A stretch of DNA of 12,691 nt, taken from contig CAYIRB010000030.1 of the NCBI GenBank assembly GCA_964365765.1, positions 1 to 12,691 of the forward strand, read 5' to 3'. Shown here piece by piece: positions 1 through 6,864 of the stretch. The notes under the pieces are model-generated. The model saw only the letters and a program-made list of their open reading frames with translations. It ran no database searches and was not told the DNA's origin. Positions within the stretch are counted from its first letter, which is position 1, and each line of letters begins with the position of its first letter. Made by a program: the position numbers and the translations under genes. The stretch comes from CALRGE01 sp964365765. Its GTDB lineage: Bacteria; Patescibacteriota; Gracilibacteria; UBA1369; 2-02-FULL-48-14.

Positions 1-2767
1 GCATTTTGAAGTCATCAGACATTTCCTCAAGCATTTTTTCATCTTCAGGAGCAATCACCCAGTGATTTGACCAAACGGGCACGGCACCCTTACCGTTTTC
101 ATGTTCAGGATCTTTTGAATGTTCGATTCTTTCAATTTGCTTCAAAAGAAAAATCATATTTTCTGCACAGAAAGCCGCGTATTCTTCAAGTTTTGCTTGT
201 CGATCCTCTTTCGTACATTCACTAACAGCTTTGGACTTTTCTTCGTATTCTTTTCTCAAAACCGACCTGTCTCCCCGACTCCAATCCGAATAAAGTTTTC
301 TCAATTTTTTGTAGTCTTCTTGTTTTAGATACGAAGCGGGAATTGCTTTTCCACGATAATTCGAAATTCCATATCTTAAATCATCTTCTTTACCTTCTCC
401 TTGCCAAAGTCTGACTGTTTTACTTTTGCCATCAGCGCCTATAATAACGAGTCCGATATCTCCTTGTATTTCGTTTGCCGAAATTCCCGGGCCTTTTGAT
501 TTATCATCACCCATGAATACAATATCAACCGATCTTTTGCCTTTTTCTTTAACATGTGATTCCCATTTCGGAAATTTGCTGTTTCCAAATTTCACCATTG
601 ATTGCCCTGTTTCTGAAATAAGTTCGTATGCTCCTCGTTCAATTTCAGAATATATATTTGCAATTCCAACCTTGAAATCTCTTTCAAGTTCTTTTGCTTT
701 TTCAGGATCATTTGATTTCAATAGTTCAATTTCTTGTTCTATCATCTTTTTGGCGTCACTTTTTGAAATATATGCCTCGGCTTCGGTACGAGTTGTGAAT
801 TTTCTGGCATTCATTCTTTCAATAAAAGATCCAATTTCATGTTTCCCAAGCTCAAAAGCATCAGTGTTTTTTTGTGCCGCATGACCCCTTATCTCTTGAA
901 ATTCATCTTTGAATTTTTTTTCATAAGACTCAGCGAGGCTGCTGATTCTTGCCCTTGCTTCATATATACTCTTACTAAGGTCAACATTGGGACTATTGTG
1001 AGCAAGTAGAGTTAATTTGGTTTTTAAACTTGGTAAATCAAATTCCAACCAGTCTTCAAATTCGCGTTTTTTTGTCATTTCTTTCAATCGAACTTCAACA
1101 GATTTAACAATTTCAGTAACATCTTTCATTACAGAATCAGCATTTTCTTTAAAAAAATTATCCGACATTGCCTGAACCGTATCTCTGATTTCCTCAATTT
1201 CCCGTCTACGTGCATCATCCGCATGAGCTTCAATTGCAGTCACATTACCAAGCTCGGCTTGCGCGCTCTGAATCAACCTAAGTGTTATTCCACCCTCGAG
1301 TTTACTTCTGAGACTATCAATAACCTGACCAATTTCAGTATTTGCAAGTTCCGCTTCTCTTTCTTTAAGTTTTGTTTCAACTTCACTTTTAATAAACTCA
1401 ATTTCCGGATTAGAAAGGGACTTTCTCAATTTTCCATCAAGCCTTAACAAAGCTGATCTGATTTTCTCTAAATCTTTAATATTTTTTGCACTAACAATCC
1501 TTGGCAACATCTCAATTTCACATTTCTGTTTGATAGGAAGTACATGATCAAATTGCTCCGTTGACTGCTGAACTTTTTCTTCTGACCGACCACCTTCATC
1601 ATCAAAAACATCACTCAAATCAATATCAGCCGCTCTCTTCCTCTTAATCACTTCTCCAACTTCAGCAAAATTTGCTTCAAGAATAATGAAACTACCGTTT
1701 TTATAACCTTTAATATGCCCCTCTTTATCAAAATGAGCATTGGTGATTTCATTAACGGTTTTTACTTCGTTTAATGTGTCTTTCTCAAGAATTTTAATTC
1801 CACTCGGCTTAACATTAAACATGAAAAAATTTCCACTTGGATCAAGTTGAAGCCCTTCAATGCTTGGGTATGGAGTTTTAAATGGTGCGGACTGTGTTTG
1901 TAACGGCTCGGCGCTCGTATCAATTTTAAAAATATCTCCGGCATTCTGACTTCTTGTGTAATAAATAACATTTGGATTTTGAGGATCCACACAAATATTA
2001 TTACCCACTCCGGTTACTGAATCTGTGTAAAGAACGGTACTATTTTTTGGATTGATTATCTCAATTTTACCGTCGCTGATCTTTGCGGAGGCGTGATCGT
2101 TGATTTTTACTCTATTACCGCTTGCTTCATTTTGAATAATGCTAATAAATATTTGCAAATCATCCGGTAATCTTTCATCCGAGTTGTCATATCTTTTCCA
2201 ATTCCTTGCAGTTTCATTAGCACCATCCTTAGTTTTTGTGTCGAAAAAAATAAAACCTTCGGGAGCATACAAACCTACATATCTACCATCACTTGATGAA
2301 ATAATTTTTTTTGATTCACATTGTAAATGTATCTTATAAAGCTGTATGTAGTGGTTAGCAGCCCTTGGGAGTAGCATAGTTGCCAGTTTTGCATGTGGAT
2401 GACTTTGACCGACGCGAGCAATAAAATCAGATATTTTAATCTCATCTTGTTGAGGCGTGCGATCATCAACGCAAACATCTCGTATTTCTTTACCATCCAG
2501 GATAAATTTTTGTGGCGCGGCCACATTTCTGTATCCTTTATCATCAAAATCCTCAACTCGTCTTCGATGTTTATCATAAACCTGAATGATATTGTTGCCC
2601 TCAATTAAAGCAACTGTGTAATCACCAACTTGTTGTACGTCTTCAATTTTTGTACCGGCAGGTAGGTCTAGAAGTGTTTTCTCTTCGATTTTGAGTTCAG
2701 GAATTTTGTATTCGGCTGTACTTTGTTGATCCGATTGATTGGATGGTGTTTGCATTTTTGTTTTCAT
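1..2767 (-). CDS. Large multidomain protein, DUF3686-like 'DNA repair ATPase' N-terminal part (3' end beyond window)
   Basis: An uninterrupted minus-strand frame runs from ATG at 2767 through the left edge (922 codons, no stop). Residues about 30-360 hold repeated short beta-type segments such as SSDGRYVGLY, VDPQNPNVIYYT and LQLDPSGNFFMF, typical of a beta-propeller. Residues about 370-400 are a charged linker. Residues about 405-650 are rich in Glu/Lys/Leu and look like long coiled coil. The last part (about 660-922) contains KFGNSKFPKWESHV, PGISANEIQGDIG, YRGKAIPASYL and WSNHWVIAP. From memory these resemble the region preceding the AAA+ ATPase core in DUF3686 proteins, annotated 'DNA repair ATPase'. 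The ATPase core itself would lie left of the window, so ATPase activity is not shown here. There is no signal peptide, so it is likely cytoplasmic. It is visibly more AT-rich than the purine genes. Coding is certain; the family name is moderately sure. Confidence 0.75.
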   Translation of the reverse strand, partial: MKTKMQTPSNQSDQQSTAEYKIPELKIEEKTLLDLPAGTKIEDVQQVGDYTVALIEGNNIIQVYDKHRRRVEDFDDKGYRNVAAPQKFILDGKEIRDVCVDDRTPQQDEIKISDFIARVGQSHPHAKLATMLLPRAANHYIQLYKIHLQCESKKIISSSDGRYVGLYAPEGFIFFDTKTKDGANETARNWKRYDNSDERLPDDLQIFISIIQNEASGNRVKINDHASAKISDGKIEIINPKNSTVLYTDSVTGVGNNICVDPQNPNVIYYTRSQNAGDIFKIDTSAEPLQTQSAPFKTPYPSIEGLQLDPSGNFFMFNVKPSGIKILEKDTLNEVKTVNEITNAHFDKEGHIKGYKNGSFIILEANFAEVGEVIKRKRAADIDLSDVFDDEGGRSEEKVQQSTEQFDHVLPIKQKCEIEMLPRIVSAKNIKDLEKIRSALLRLDGKLRKSLSNPEIEFIKSEVETKLKEREAELANTEIGQVIDSLRSKLEGGITLRLIQSAQAELGNVTAIEAHADDARRREIEEIRDTVQAMSDNFFKENADSVMKDVTEIVKSVEVRLKEMTKKREFEDWLEFDLPSLKTKLTLLAHNSPNVDLSKSIYEARARISSLAESYEKKFKDEFQEIRGHAAQKNTDAFELGKHEIGSFIERMNARKFTTRTEAEAYISKSDAKKMIEQEIELLKSNDPEKAKELERDFKVGIANIYSEIERGAYELISETGQSMVKFGNSKFPKWESHVKEKGKRSVDIVFMGDDKSKGPGISANEIQGDIGLVIIGADGKSKTVRLWQGEGKEDDLRYGISNYRGKAIPASYLKQEDYKKLRKLYSDWSRGDRSVLRKEYEEKSKAVSECTKEDRQAKLEEYAAFCAENMIFLLKQIERIEHSKDPEHENGKGAVPVWSNHWVIAPEDEKMLEEMSDDFKM

Positions 2768-2775
2768 ATCTGATA

Positions 2776-2804
2776 ATTATACAGGAAAAGAGAGGATTTT
2801 TCAA
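2776..2804 (-). promoter_or_regulatory. Near-consensus promoter giving an almost leaderless mRNA
   Basis: On the minus strand TTGAAA (2804-2799) is followed by a 17-bp spacer and a perfect TATAAT (2781-2776). A start site 7 nt after the -10 falls at about 2769, only 2 nt before the ATG at 2767. No Shine-Dalgarno sequence can fit, so the transcript of the large gene should be leaderless or nearly so. Confidence 0.8.
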
Positions 2805-2863
2805 GGTAGGAGATATTGAGATTCTGGTAGTGGAAAATTGCACATTGGATTGAAATTTTGTTG

Positions 2864-2909
2864 AGATTCCTGTAATCTTGTGAAGACGAGTCACACTTGC
2901 CTCACTACA
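2864..2909 (-). pseudogene. Degenerate tRNA-like copy downstream of the tRNA gene
   Basis: The stretch at 2879-2896 repeats 18 of the 19 bases of the tRNA anticodon-arm region at 2986-3004, with one base deleted. The GTAGTGA that precedes the D arm is also repeated (2908-2902 against 3022-3016). The copy can form a 5-bp stem with a 7-nt loop (CTCGTCT) and a short AGATT/AATCT hairpin where a T arm would be. It has no TTCGA loop, no matching acceptor stem and no CCA. It lies beyond the tRNA terminator. It is most likely a decayed partial duplication. Confidence 0.55.
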
Positions 2910-2910
2910 T

Positions 2911-2937
2911 AAAAAGGACCTCATAAGGGTCCTTTTT
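2911..2937 (-). terminator. Rho-independent terminator of the tRNA gene (bidirectional shape)
   Basis: A 10-bp perfect inverted repeat, AAAAAGGACC and GGTCCTTTTT, flanks a 7-nt loop. In the minus direction the GC core is followed by a T run, 15 nt past the tRNA CCA. The symmetric A/T flanks would let it work in both directions. Confidence 0.85.
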
Positions 2938-2952
2938 AGCGTCTCGTTCGGT

Positions 2953-3026
2953 TGGTGGACGTAGGGGGATTCGAACCCCCAAGGGTGTGAATGACGAGTC
3001 ACACCTGTGAACCAATCACTACGCCC
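2953..3026 (-). tRNA. tRNA with noncanonical cloverleaf; specificity uncertain (Asp- or Thr-like anticodon loop)
   Basis: A 74-nt minus-strand tRNA-like gene. The acceptor stem GGGCGTA/TACGTCC has 7 pairs including one G-T. It has discriminator A and an encoded CCA. The T arm is perfect: GGGGG, loop TTCGAAT, CCCCC. The D arm is GTGA or GTG with GG in a very short loop. Two things are odd. The acceptor stem runs straight into the D stem, with no U8/N9 linker. The anticodon stem TGTGA/TCACA closes an 8-nt loop, CTCGTCAT. Removing one C gives an Asp (GTC) loop; removing another gives a Thr (CGT) loop. A terminator and a possible promoter flank it, so it is probably transcribed. It could also be a decaying tRNA or contain a sequence error. 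Confidence 0.65.
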
Positions 3027-3038
3027 ACAATGCCGAAC

Positions 3039-3067
3039 AATCTAAAACTAAGAGTCAAAGCTGACAA
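3039..3067 (-). promoter_or_regulatory. Probable promoter of the odd tRNA gene
   Basis: On the minus strand TTGTCA (3067-3062, 5 of 6 consensus bases), a 17-bp spacer, then TAGATT (3044-3039, 4 of 6). Transcription would start about 6 nt before the tRNA 5' end. The -10 match is modest. Confidence 0.5.
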
Positions 3068-3189
3068 AGTCCTGAATTATTCCTGTAATAATTTGATTTT
3101 GACAAAAGTGCCTTGACGAAAATTGGGTATCTATCATTTGCATCTTTCCCCAAACCTGTTAAACTGCGGATGTAATCTTAATTGATCCG
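3068..3189 (+). other. folD upstream region, with a short inverted repeat next to the start codon
   Basis: CGGAT at 3167-3171 and ATCCG at 3185-3189 form a 5-bp inverted repeat directly before the folD ATG. TTGACA (3099) and TTGACG (3113) resemble -35 boxes, but I find no good -10 at 16-18 bp from either. No Shine-Dalgarno sequence precedes folD. The promoter of the folD-purF-purD cluster is therefore unresolved. Confidence 0.3.
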
Positions 3190-4044
3190 ATGGCTAGAAT
3201 ACTTAATGGCAAAGAGGTTGCGGAGTCGCTACTGGATGCGGTTAAGAAAGATGTGGATGAATTGAAATCAAAGGGAGTTTTGGTAAAGCTGGCGGTGCTT
3301 ATATGGACCGGGAATTCTGCAGGTCGGATTTACGTGAACAATAAAGAAAAGGCTTGTGAAAAGGTTGGAATCGAGTCGCTGCGCATAGATTTGAATGATG
3401 ACGTGACTCAAGAGGAACTTTTGGCGAAAATCGAGGAGTTGAATCAAGACGCGTCGGTAAACGGTCTGATTGTACAGCTGCCTTTACCGGCGCATATTGA
3501 TTATCCTAAGATTTTGAAGGCGATTGATCCGTATAAAGACGTGGACGGTTTTCACGCCTACAATATGGGGAAAATGATGCTCGATAAAGATTTTGAAGAT
3601 TTGGCTCCTTGCACGCCGAAGGGAATGATTAAAATGCTCGAGTATTATAAAATTGATGTGGCGGGAATGGACGCGGTTGTAATCGGCAAAAGTAATATTG
3701 TAGGCAAGCCGATGGCGATTATGCTTGCGAATCGAGGCGCGACCGTTACGATTTGTCACAGTAAAACAAAAGATGTTTCGCGATTCACGAGAGAGGCGGA
3801 TTTGGTGGTGGTTGCCGTTGGTAAAGCGGGATTTTTGCAGGCTGATATGGTGAAAAAGGGAGCCGTGATTTTGGACGTGGGAATCAATCGAGTCGACGGC
3901 AAAGTGGTAGGAGATGTTGCGTTTGAAGAGGTGGAAAAGGTGGCGGGTGCAATTTCGCCCGTGCCCGGAGGCATTGGCCCGATGACGGTGGCTTGTCTGA
4001 TGGCAAACACGGTGACAGCCGCGAAAAAACAGCATAATATGTAA
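3190..4044 (+). CDS. folD: Bifunctional methylenetetrahydrofolate dehydrogenase / methenyltetrahydrofolate cyclohydrolase FolD
   Basis: It converts 5,10-methylene-THF to 10-formyl-THF in the cytoplasm, using NADP(+), and so supplies one-carbon units for purine synthesis and initiator formylation. The 284-aa length is normal. Visible family motifs: catalytic Tyr48 and Lys52 in YVNNKEKAC, GLIVQLPLP (92-100), KDVDGFHAYNMG (116-127), PCTPKGM (140-146), the Rossmann turn IGKSNIVGKP (165-174) and SPVPGGIGPMT (256-266). The usual substrate-loop signature GxDPAS is replaced by WTGNSAG at 39-45, a mild divergence. It is the first gene of the plus-strand cluster with purF and purD, with only a 31-bp gap to purF. 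The ATG at 3190 gives the family-typical N-terminus although no Shine-Dalgarno sequence is present. Confidence 0.97.
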   Translation: MARILNGKEVAESLLDAVKKDVDELKSKGVLVKLAVLIWTGNSAGRIYVNNKEKACEKVGIESLRIDLNDDVTQEELLAKIEELNQDASVNGLIVQLPLPAHIDYPKILKAIDPYKDVDGFHAYNMGKMMLDKDFEDLAPCTPKGMIKMLEYYKIDVAGMDAVVIGKSNIVGKPMAIMLANRGATVTICHSKTKDVSRFTREADLVVVAVGKAGFLQADMVKKGAVILDVGINRVDGKVVGDVAFEEVEKVAGAISPVPGGIGPMTVACLMANTVTAAKKQHNM

Positions 4045-4075
4045 TCCCTTTCATAGTTTTAACTCCTTCGGAGCA

Positions 4076-5560
4076 ATGTGCGGAATAATAGGAATCCATT
4101 CCAATGACCCAGTAGTCTACCAATTGTACGACGGTCTGATGATGCTCCAACACAGAGGACAGGACGCGGCGGGAATGGTTACTTACGATGGACAAATTCA
4201 TCTGCACAAAGGCGACGGTCTTGTTTCGGATGTGTTTAAACAAAAAGAGGTTGACAGATTGCGCGGGAATATCGGAATGGGCCATGTGCGTTACCCGACC
4301 GCCGGAACTTACGACAGCGCGGAGGCTCAACCGTTTTACGTCAATTCACCCTTCGGAATCGCTTTGGTGCATAACGGAAATCTTACGAATACATCCGAAC
4401 TGCGGAAGATTGTTGAAGAAAACGACATGAGGAACCTGAACACACATTCCGACTCGGAGGTTTTGTTGAATATATTGGCCTATGAGATTGAAAAAGTCTG
4501 CACAACTGAGCTTAAGTCGGAAGAGATTTTTTCGGCGATGGAAAAGGTTTTTGAACGCGTGCGCGGCGGGTACGCGGTTATCGCGACCATCGCCGGTCAC
4601 GGACTTTTGGCTTTCAGAGATCCGCATGGAATTCGACCGCTGATTATGGGAAGCCGCAACGACCAAATGCGGCAGGAAACAATTTTCGCATCCGAAAGTG
4701 TCGCTCTTGACGTTTTGGGCTACAAAGTTGTGAGAGATATTCAGCCGGGTGAGGTTGTTTTTGTGGACATGAAGGGCGAAGTTCACTCTAAAGTTTGTTC
4801 AAAGAAGAAGACCTTTACTCCTTGTATTTTTGAGTATGTGTACTTCGCGAGGCCGGATTCGATGGTGGACAATATTTCCGTTTATAAATCGCGGCTGAGA
4901 ATGGGTGAAAAAATCGCGCAACAAGTGAAGAAAGCAAAATTGGATATAGATGTCGTGATTCCCGTGCCATCGACTTCGACGCATTCGGCGGTAACGGTCG
5001 CTTACGAACTCGGAGTTAAGTACCGCGAGGGCTTGATAAAAAACAGGTATGTCGGTCGCACTTTTATAATGCCGGGCCAAGCGACGAGGCAAAAATCCAT
5101 AAGAAGGAAACTGAATCCCATTCAACTGGAAATCAAGGGAAAGAACGTGCTTTTGGTGGACGACTCGATTGTGCGCGGAAATACTTCGAGAAAAATCATT
5201 GAAATGGTCAGGGAAATGGGCGCGAAGAAGGTTTATTTCGCGGTGTGTTCGCCTCCATTGCACCATCCTTGCGTGTACGGGATCGACATGCCCAGCCGTA
5301 AGGAATTTGTTGCGAACGAGTTAACAATTGAAGAAACCGCGAGGGCGATCGGTGCGGATGCACTTTTTTACCAGACATTGGATGACTTGGCGGAAGCCGT
5401 AAACGAGGGCAATCCCGACATTAAGAAGTTCTGCATGGCTTGTTTTGACGGTAAATATCCGACCAGCGACGTGACGGAGGAAGTACTTTTGAGAGCGGAA
5501 CAAAGCCGCGCGCGTGTCATGCAAAAAACCGAAAACTTGAATCAAATTCCGCTGATATGA
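4076..5560 (+). CDS. purF: Amidophosphoribosyltransferase PurF
   Basis: First committed step of de novo purine synthesis: PRPP plus glutamine gives 5-phosphoribosylamine. The N-terminal MCGIIGI supplies Cys2 as the glutaminase nucleophile after Met removal. No propeptide precedes it, unlike the Bacillus enzyme. Other motifs: HVRYPTAG (70-77), VHNGNLTN (98-105), the KNRYVGRTF stretch (322-330), and the PRPP-binding loop LVDDSIVRGN (360-369). Cysteines at 250, 399, 453 and 456 match the four [4Fe-4S] ligands of Bacillus-type PurF, so the enzyme is probably oxygen-sensitive. It lies 31 bp after folD and overlaps purD by 4 bp (ATGA). GGAG sits only 2 nt before the ATG, too close for a normal Shine-Dalgarno site. 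The length of 494 aa is typical. Confidence 0.97.
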   Translation: MCGIIGIHSNDPVVYQLYDGLMMLQHRGQDAAGMVTYDGQIHLHKGDGLVSDVFKQKEVDRLRGNIGMGHVRYPTAGTYDSAEAQPFYVNSPFGIALVHNGNLTNTSELRKIVEENDMRNLNTHSDSEVLLNILAYEIEKVCTTELKSEEIFSAMEKVFERVRGGYAVIATIAGHGLLAFRDPHGIRPLIMGSRNDQMRQETIFASESVALDVLGYKVVRDIQPGEVVFVDMKGEVHSKVCSKKKTFTPCIFEYVYFARPDSMVDNISVYKSRLRMGEKIAQQVKKAKLDIDVVIPVPSTSTHSAVTVAYELGVKYREGLIKNRYVGRTFIMPGQATRQKSIRRKLNPIQLEIKGKNVLLVDDSIVRGNTSRKIIEMVREMGAKKVYFAVCSPPLHHPCVYGIDMPSRKEFVANELTIEETARAIGADALFYQTLDDLAEAVNEGNPDIKKFCMACFDGKYPTSDVTEEVLLRAEQSRARVMQKTENLNQIPLI

Positions 5561-6864
5561 AAAAAATCCTATTGGTCGGTAACGGCGCGCGTGAGCACGT
5601 TATAGCCGAGACTCTTAAACGAAGCCCGCAAGAAGTCGAACTTTACGTTTTCGCGACCGCAACAAATCCCGGAATTCGAGCTTTGGCAAAGGGATACAGA
5701 CTGACAAAATCGCTGAGCGACTTTGAAAGTTTGAAAAATTTCGCGGCTGAAGTTAAGCCTGACTTTGCCTTTGTGGGACCAGAGAATCCGATTGCCGACG
5801 GAGCTGTGGACGCGCTTTTGGAAGTCGGAGTGAAAAGCGTCGCCCCGCTAAAAGTTTGCGCGCAACTCGAAAGTTCCAAATCATTCACACGCGAACTTTT
5901 ACGAAAATACGCAATCGAAGGAAGTCCGAAATTTAAAGTGTTTGCGAGCGAGGAGGGCATGAAAGAGTTTATTGAAGCACTGGGTGAATATGTTGTGAAA
6001 GCCGACGGTTTAACCGGAGGGAAAGGCGTAAAAGTTTCGGGCGAACATTTGAAAACAACCGATGAAGGATTCGCCTACGCGATGGAATGTTTAAAGGCGG
6101 ACGGACGCGTGGTGATTGAAGAAAAATTGGTCGGGGTGGAATTTTCTCTAATGAGCTTTGTGGACGGCGTTCATGTTGTTGATATGCCCGCGGTACAGGA
6201 TCACAAGCGAGCTCGTGAAGGAGATACGGGACCGAATACCGGCGGAATGGGAGCTTACAGTGACGCAAACCATTCCCTTCCCTTTTTGAGGCCGGGCGAT
6301 TTGGAAGCCGCGCACGCGATCACCGTGCAAGTTGCCGAGGCGATTCACAAAGAAACCGGGAAATATTTCAAAGGAATAATGTACGGCGGATTCATGGCGA
6401 TCAAAAACGGAGTCGGGTTGATTGAATACAATGCACGTTTCGGCGACCCCGAAGTGATGAATGTTTTGCCTCTGTTAAAGACCGATTTTGTGGATGTTTG
6501 CGAGCGAATCATTGCCGGTAATTTGGAGTCGCTTGAATTTGAGAACAAAGCGACTGTTTTGAAATACATAGCGCCGGAGGGCTATCCAGAAAATCCGCGA
6601 AAAGGAGAAAAAATCGAAATTGGAGAAGTTCCGGCAGGCGTTAGAATGTATTACGGTTCGGTAGACGCGAAGGATGACGTGATTTATTTATCGAGTTCGC
6701 GCGCGCTTGCCTTTGTCGGAATTACGGACACGATAGCGGAAGCGGAAAAGCTCGCTGAAAGTGCTGTCGGCAGTGTTAAAGGTCCGGTGTTTTACAGAAA
6801 AGATATCGGCACGATAGAGCTGATTCAAAAGAGAATCGATTTGATGAAGTCGCTTACTTTGTGA
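5557..6864 (+). CDS. purD: Phosphoribosylamine-glycine ligase PurD (GARS)
   Basis: An ATP-grasp ligase that joins glycine to the unstable phosphoribosylamine made by PurF, so the tight purF-purD coupling (ATGA overlap) makes metabolic sense. The 435-aa length fits. Motifs: the N-terminal P-loop-like GNGAREH (8-14), VGPENPIADG (73-82), the ATP-grasp lid VVKADGLTGGKGVKV (146-160), KRAREGDTGPNTGGMGAY (217-234) and the metal-binding EYNARFGDPE (290-299). The C-terminal domain carries the APEGYPENP variant of the usual AAEGYP. The stop (TGA, 6862-6864) lies inside the 3' end of the convergent 606-codon gene. No terminator is visible between the two. Confidence 0.97.
   Translation: MKKILLVGNGAREHVIAETLKRSPQEVELYVFATATNPGIRALAKGYRLTKSLSDFESLKNFAAEVKPDFAFVGPENPIADGAVDALLEVGVKSVAPLKVCAQLESSKSFTRELLRKYAIEGSPKFKVFASEEGMKEFIEALGEYVVKADGLTGGKGVKVSGEHLKTTDEGFAYAMECLKADGRVVIEEKLVGVEFSLMSFVDGVHVVDMPAVQDHKRAREGDTGPNTGGMGAYSDANHSLPFLRPGDLEAAHAITVQVAEAIHKETGKYFKGIMYGGFMAIKNGVGLIEYNARFGDPEVMNVLPLLKTDFVDVCERIIAGNLESLEFENKATVLKYIAPEGYPENPRKGEKIEIGEVPAGVRMYYGSVDAKDDVIYLSSSRALAFVGITDTIAEAEKLAESAVGSVKGPVFYRKDIGTIELIQKRIDLMKSLTL

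Noticed and set aside
426..884. 152-codon plus-strand frame inside the large minus-strand gene
   Set aside because: It lies entirely antisense to a 922-codon open frame with protein-like composition; its own translation is Ser/Phe/Ile-rich without motifs.
2864..3026. Integrative-element attachment site duplication at the tRNA
   Set aside because: Only about 110 bp separates the copies, the duplicated part is the anticodon arm rather than the 3' end, and no integrase gene is present in the window.
2953..3028. tRNA-His or tRNA-Sec reading of the odd tRNA (9-bp extended acceptor helix)
   Set aside because: The anticodon loop contains neither GTG nor TCA, there is no long variable arm, and the encoded CCA fits only the 7-bp acceptor register.
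3484..4035. 183-codon minus-strand frame over folD
   Set aside because: Antisense to an unambiguous folD; His/Arg-rich shadow translation.
5555..6864. TGA recoded as glycine, as in some Gracilibacteria and Absconditabacteria
   Set aside because: purF and purD end at TGA at normal family lengths and no internal TGA is found in the clear genes.
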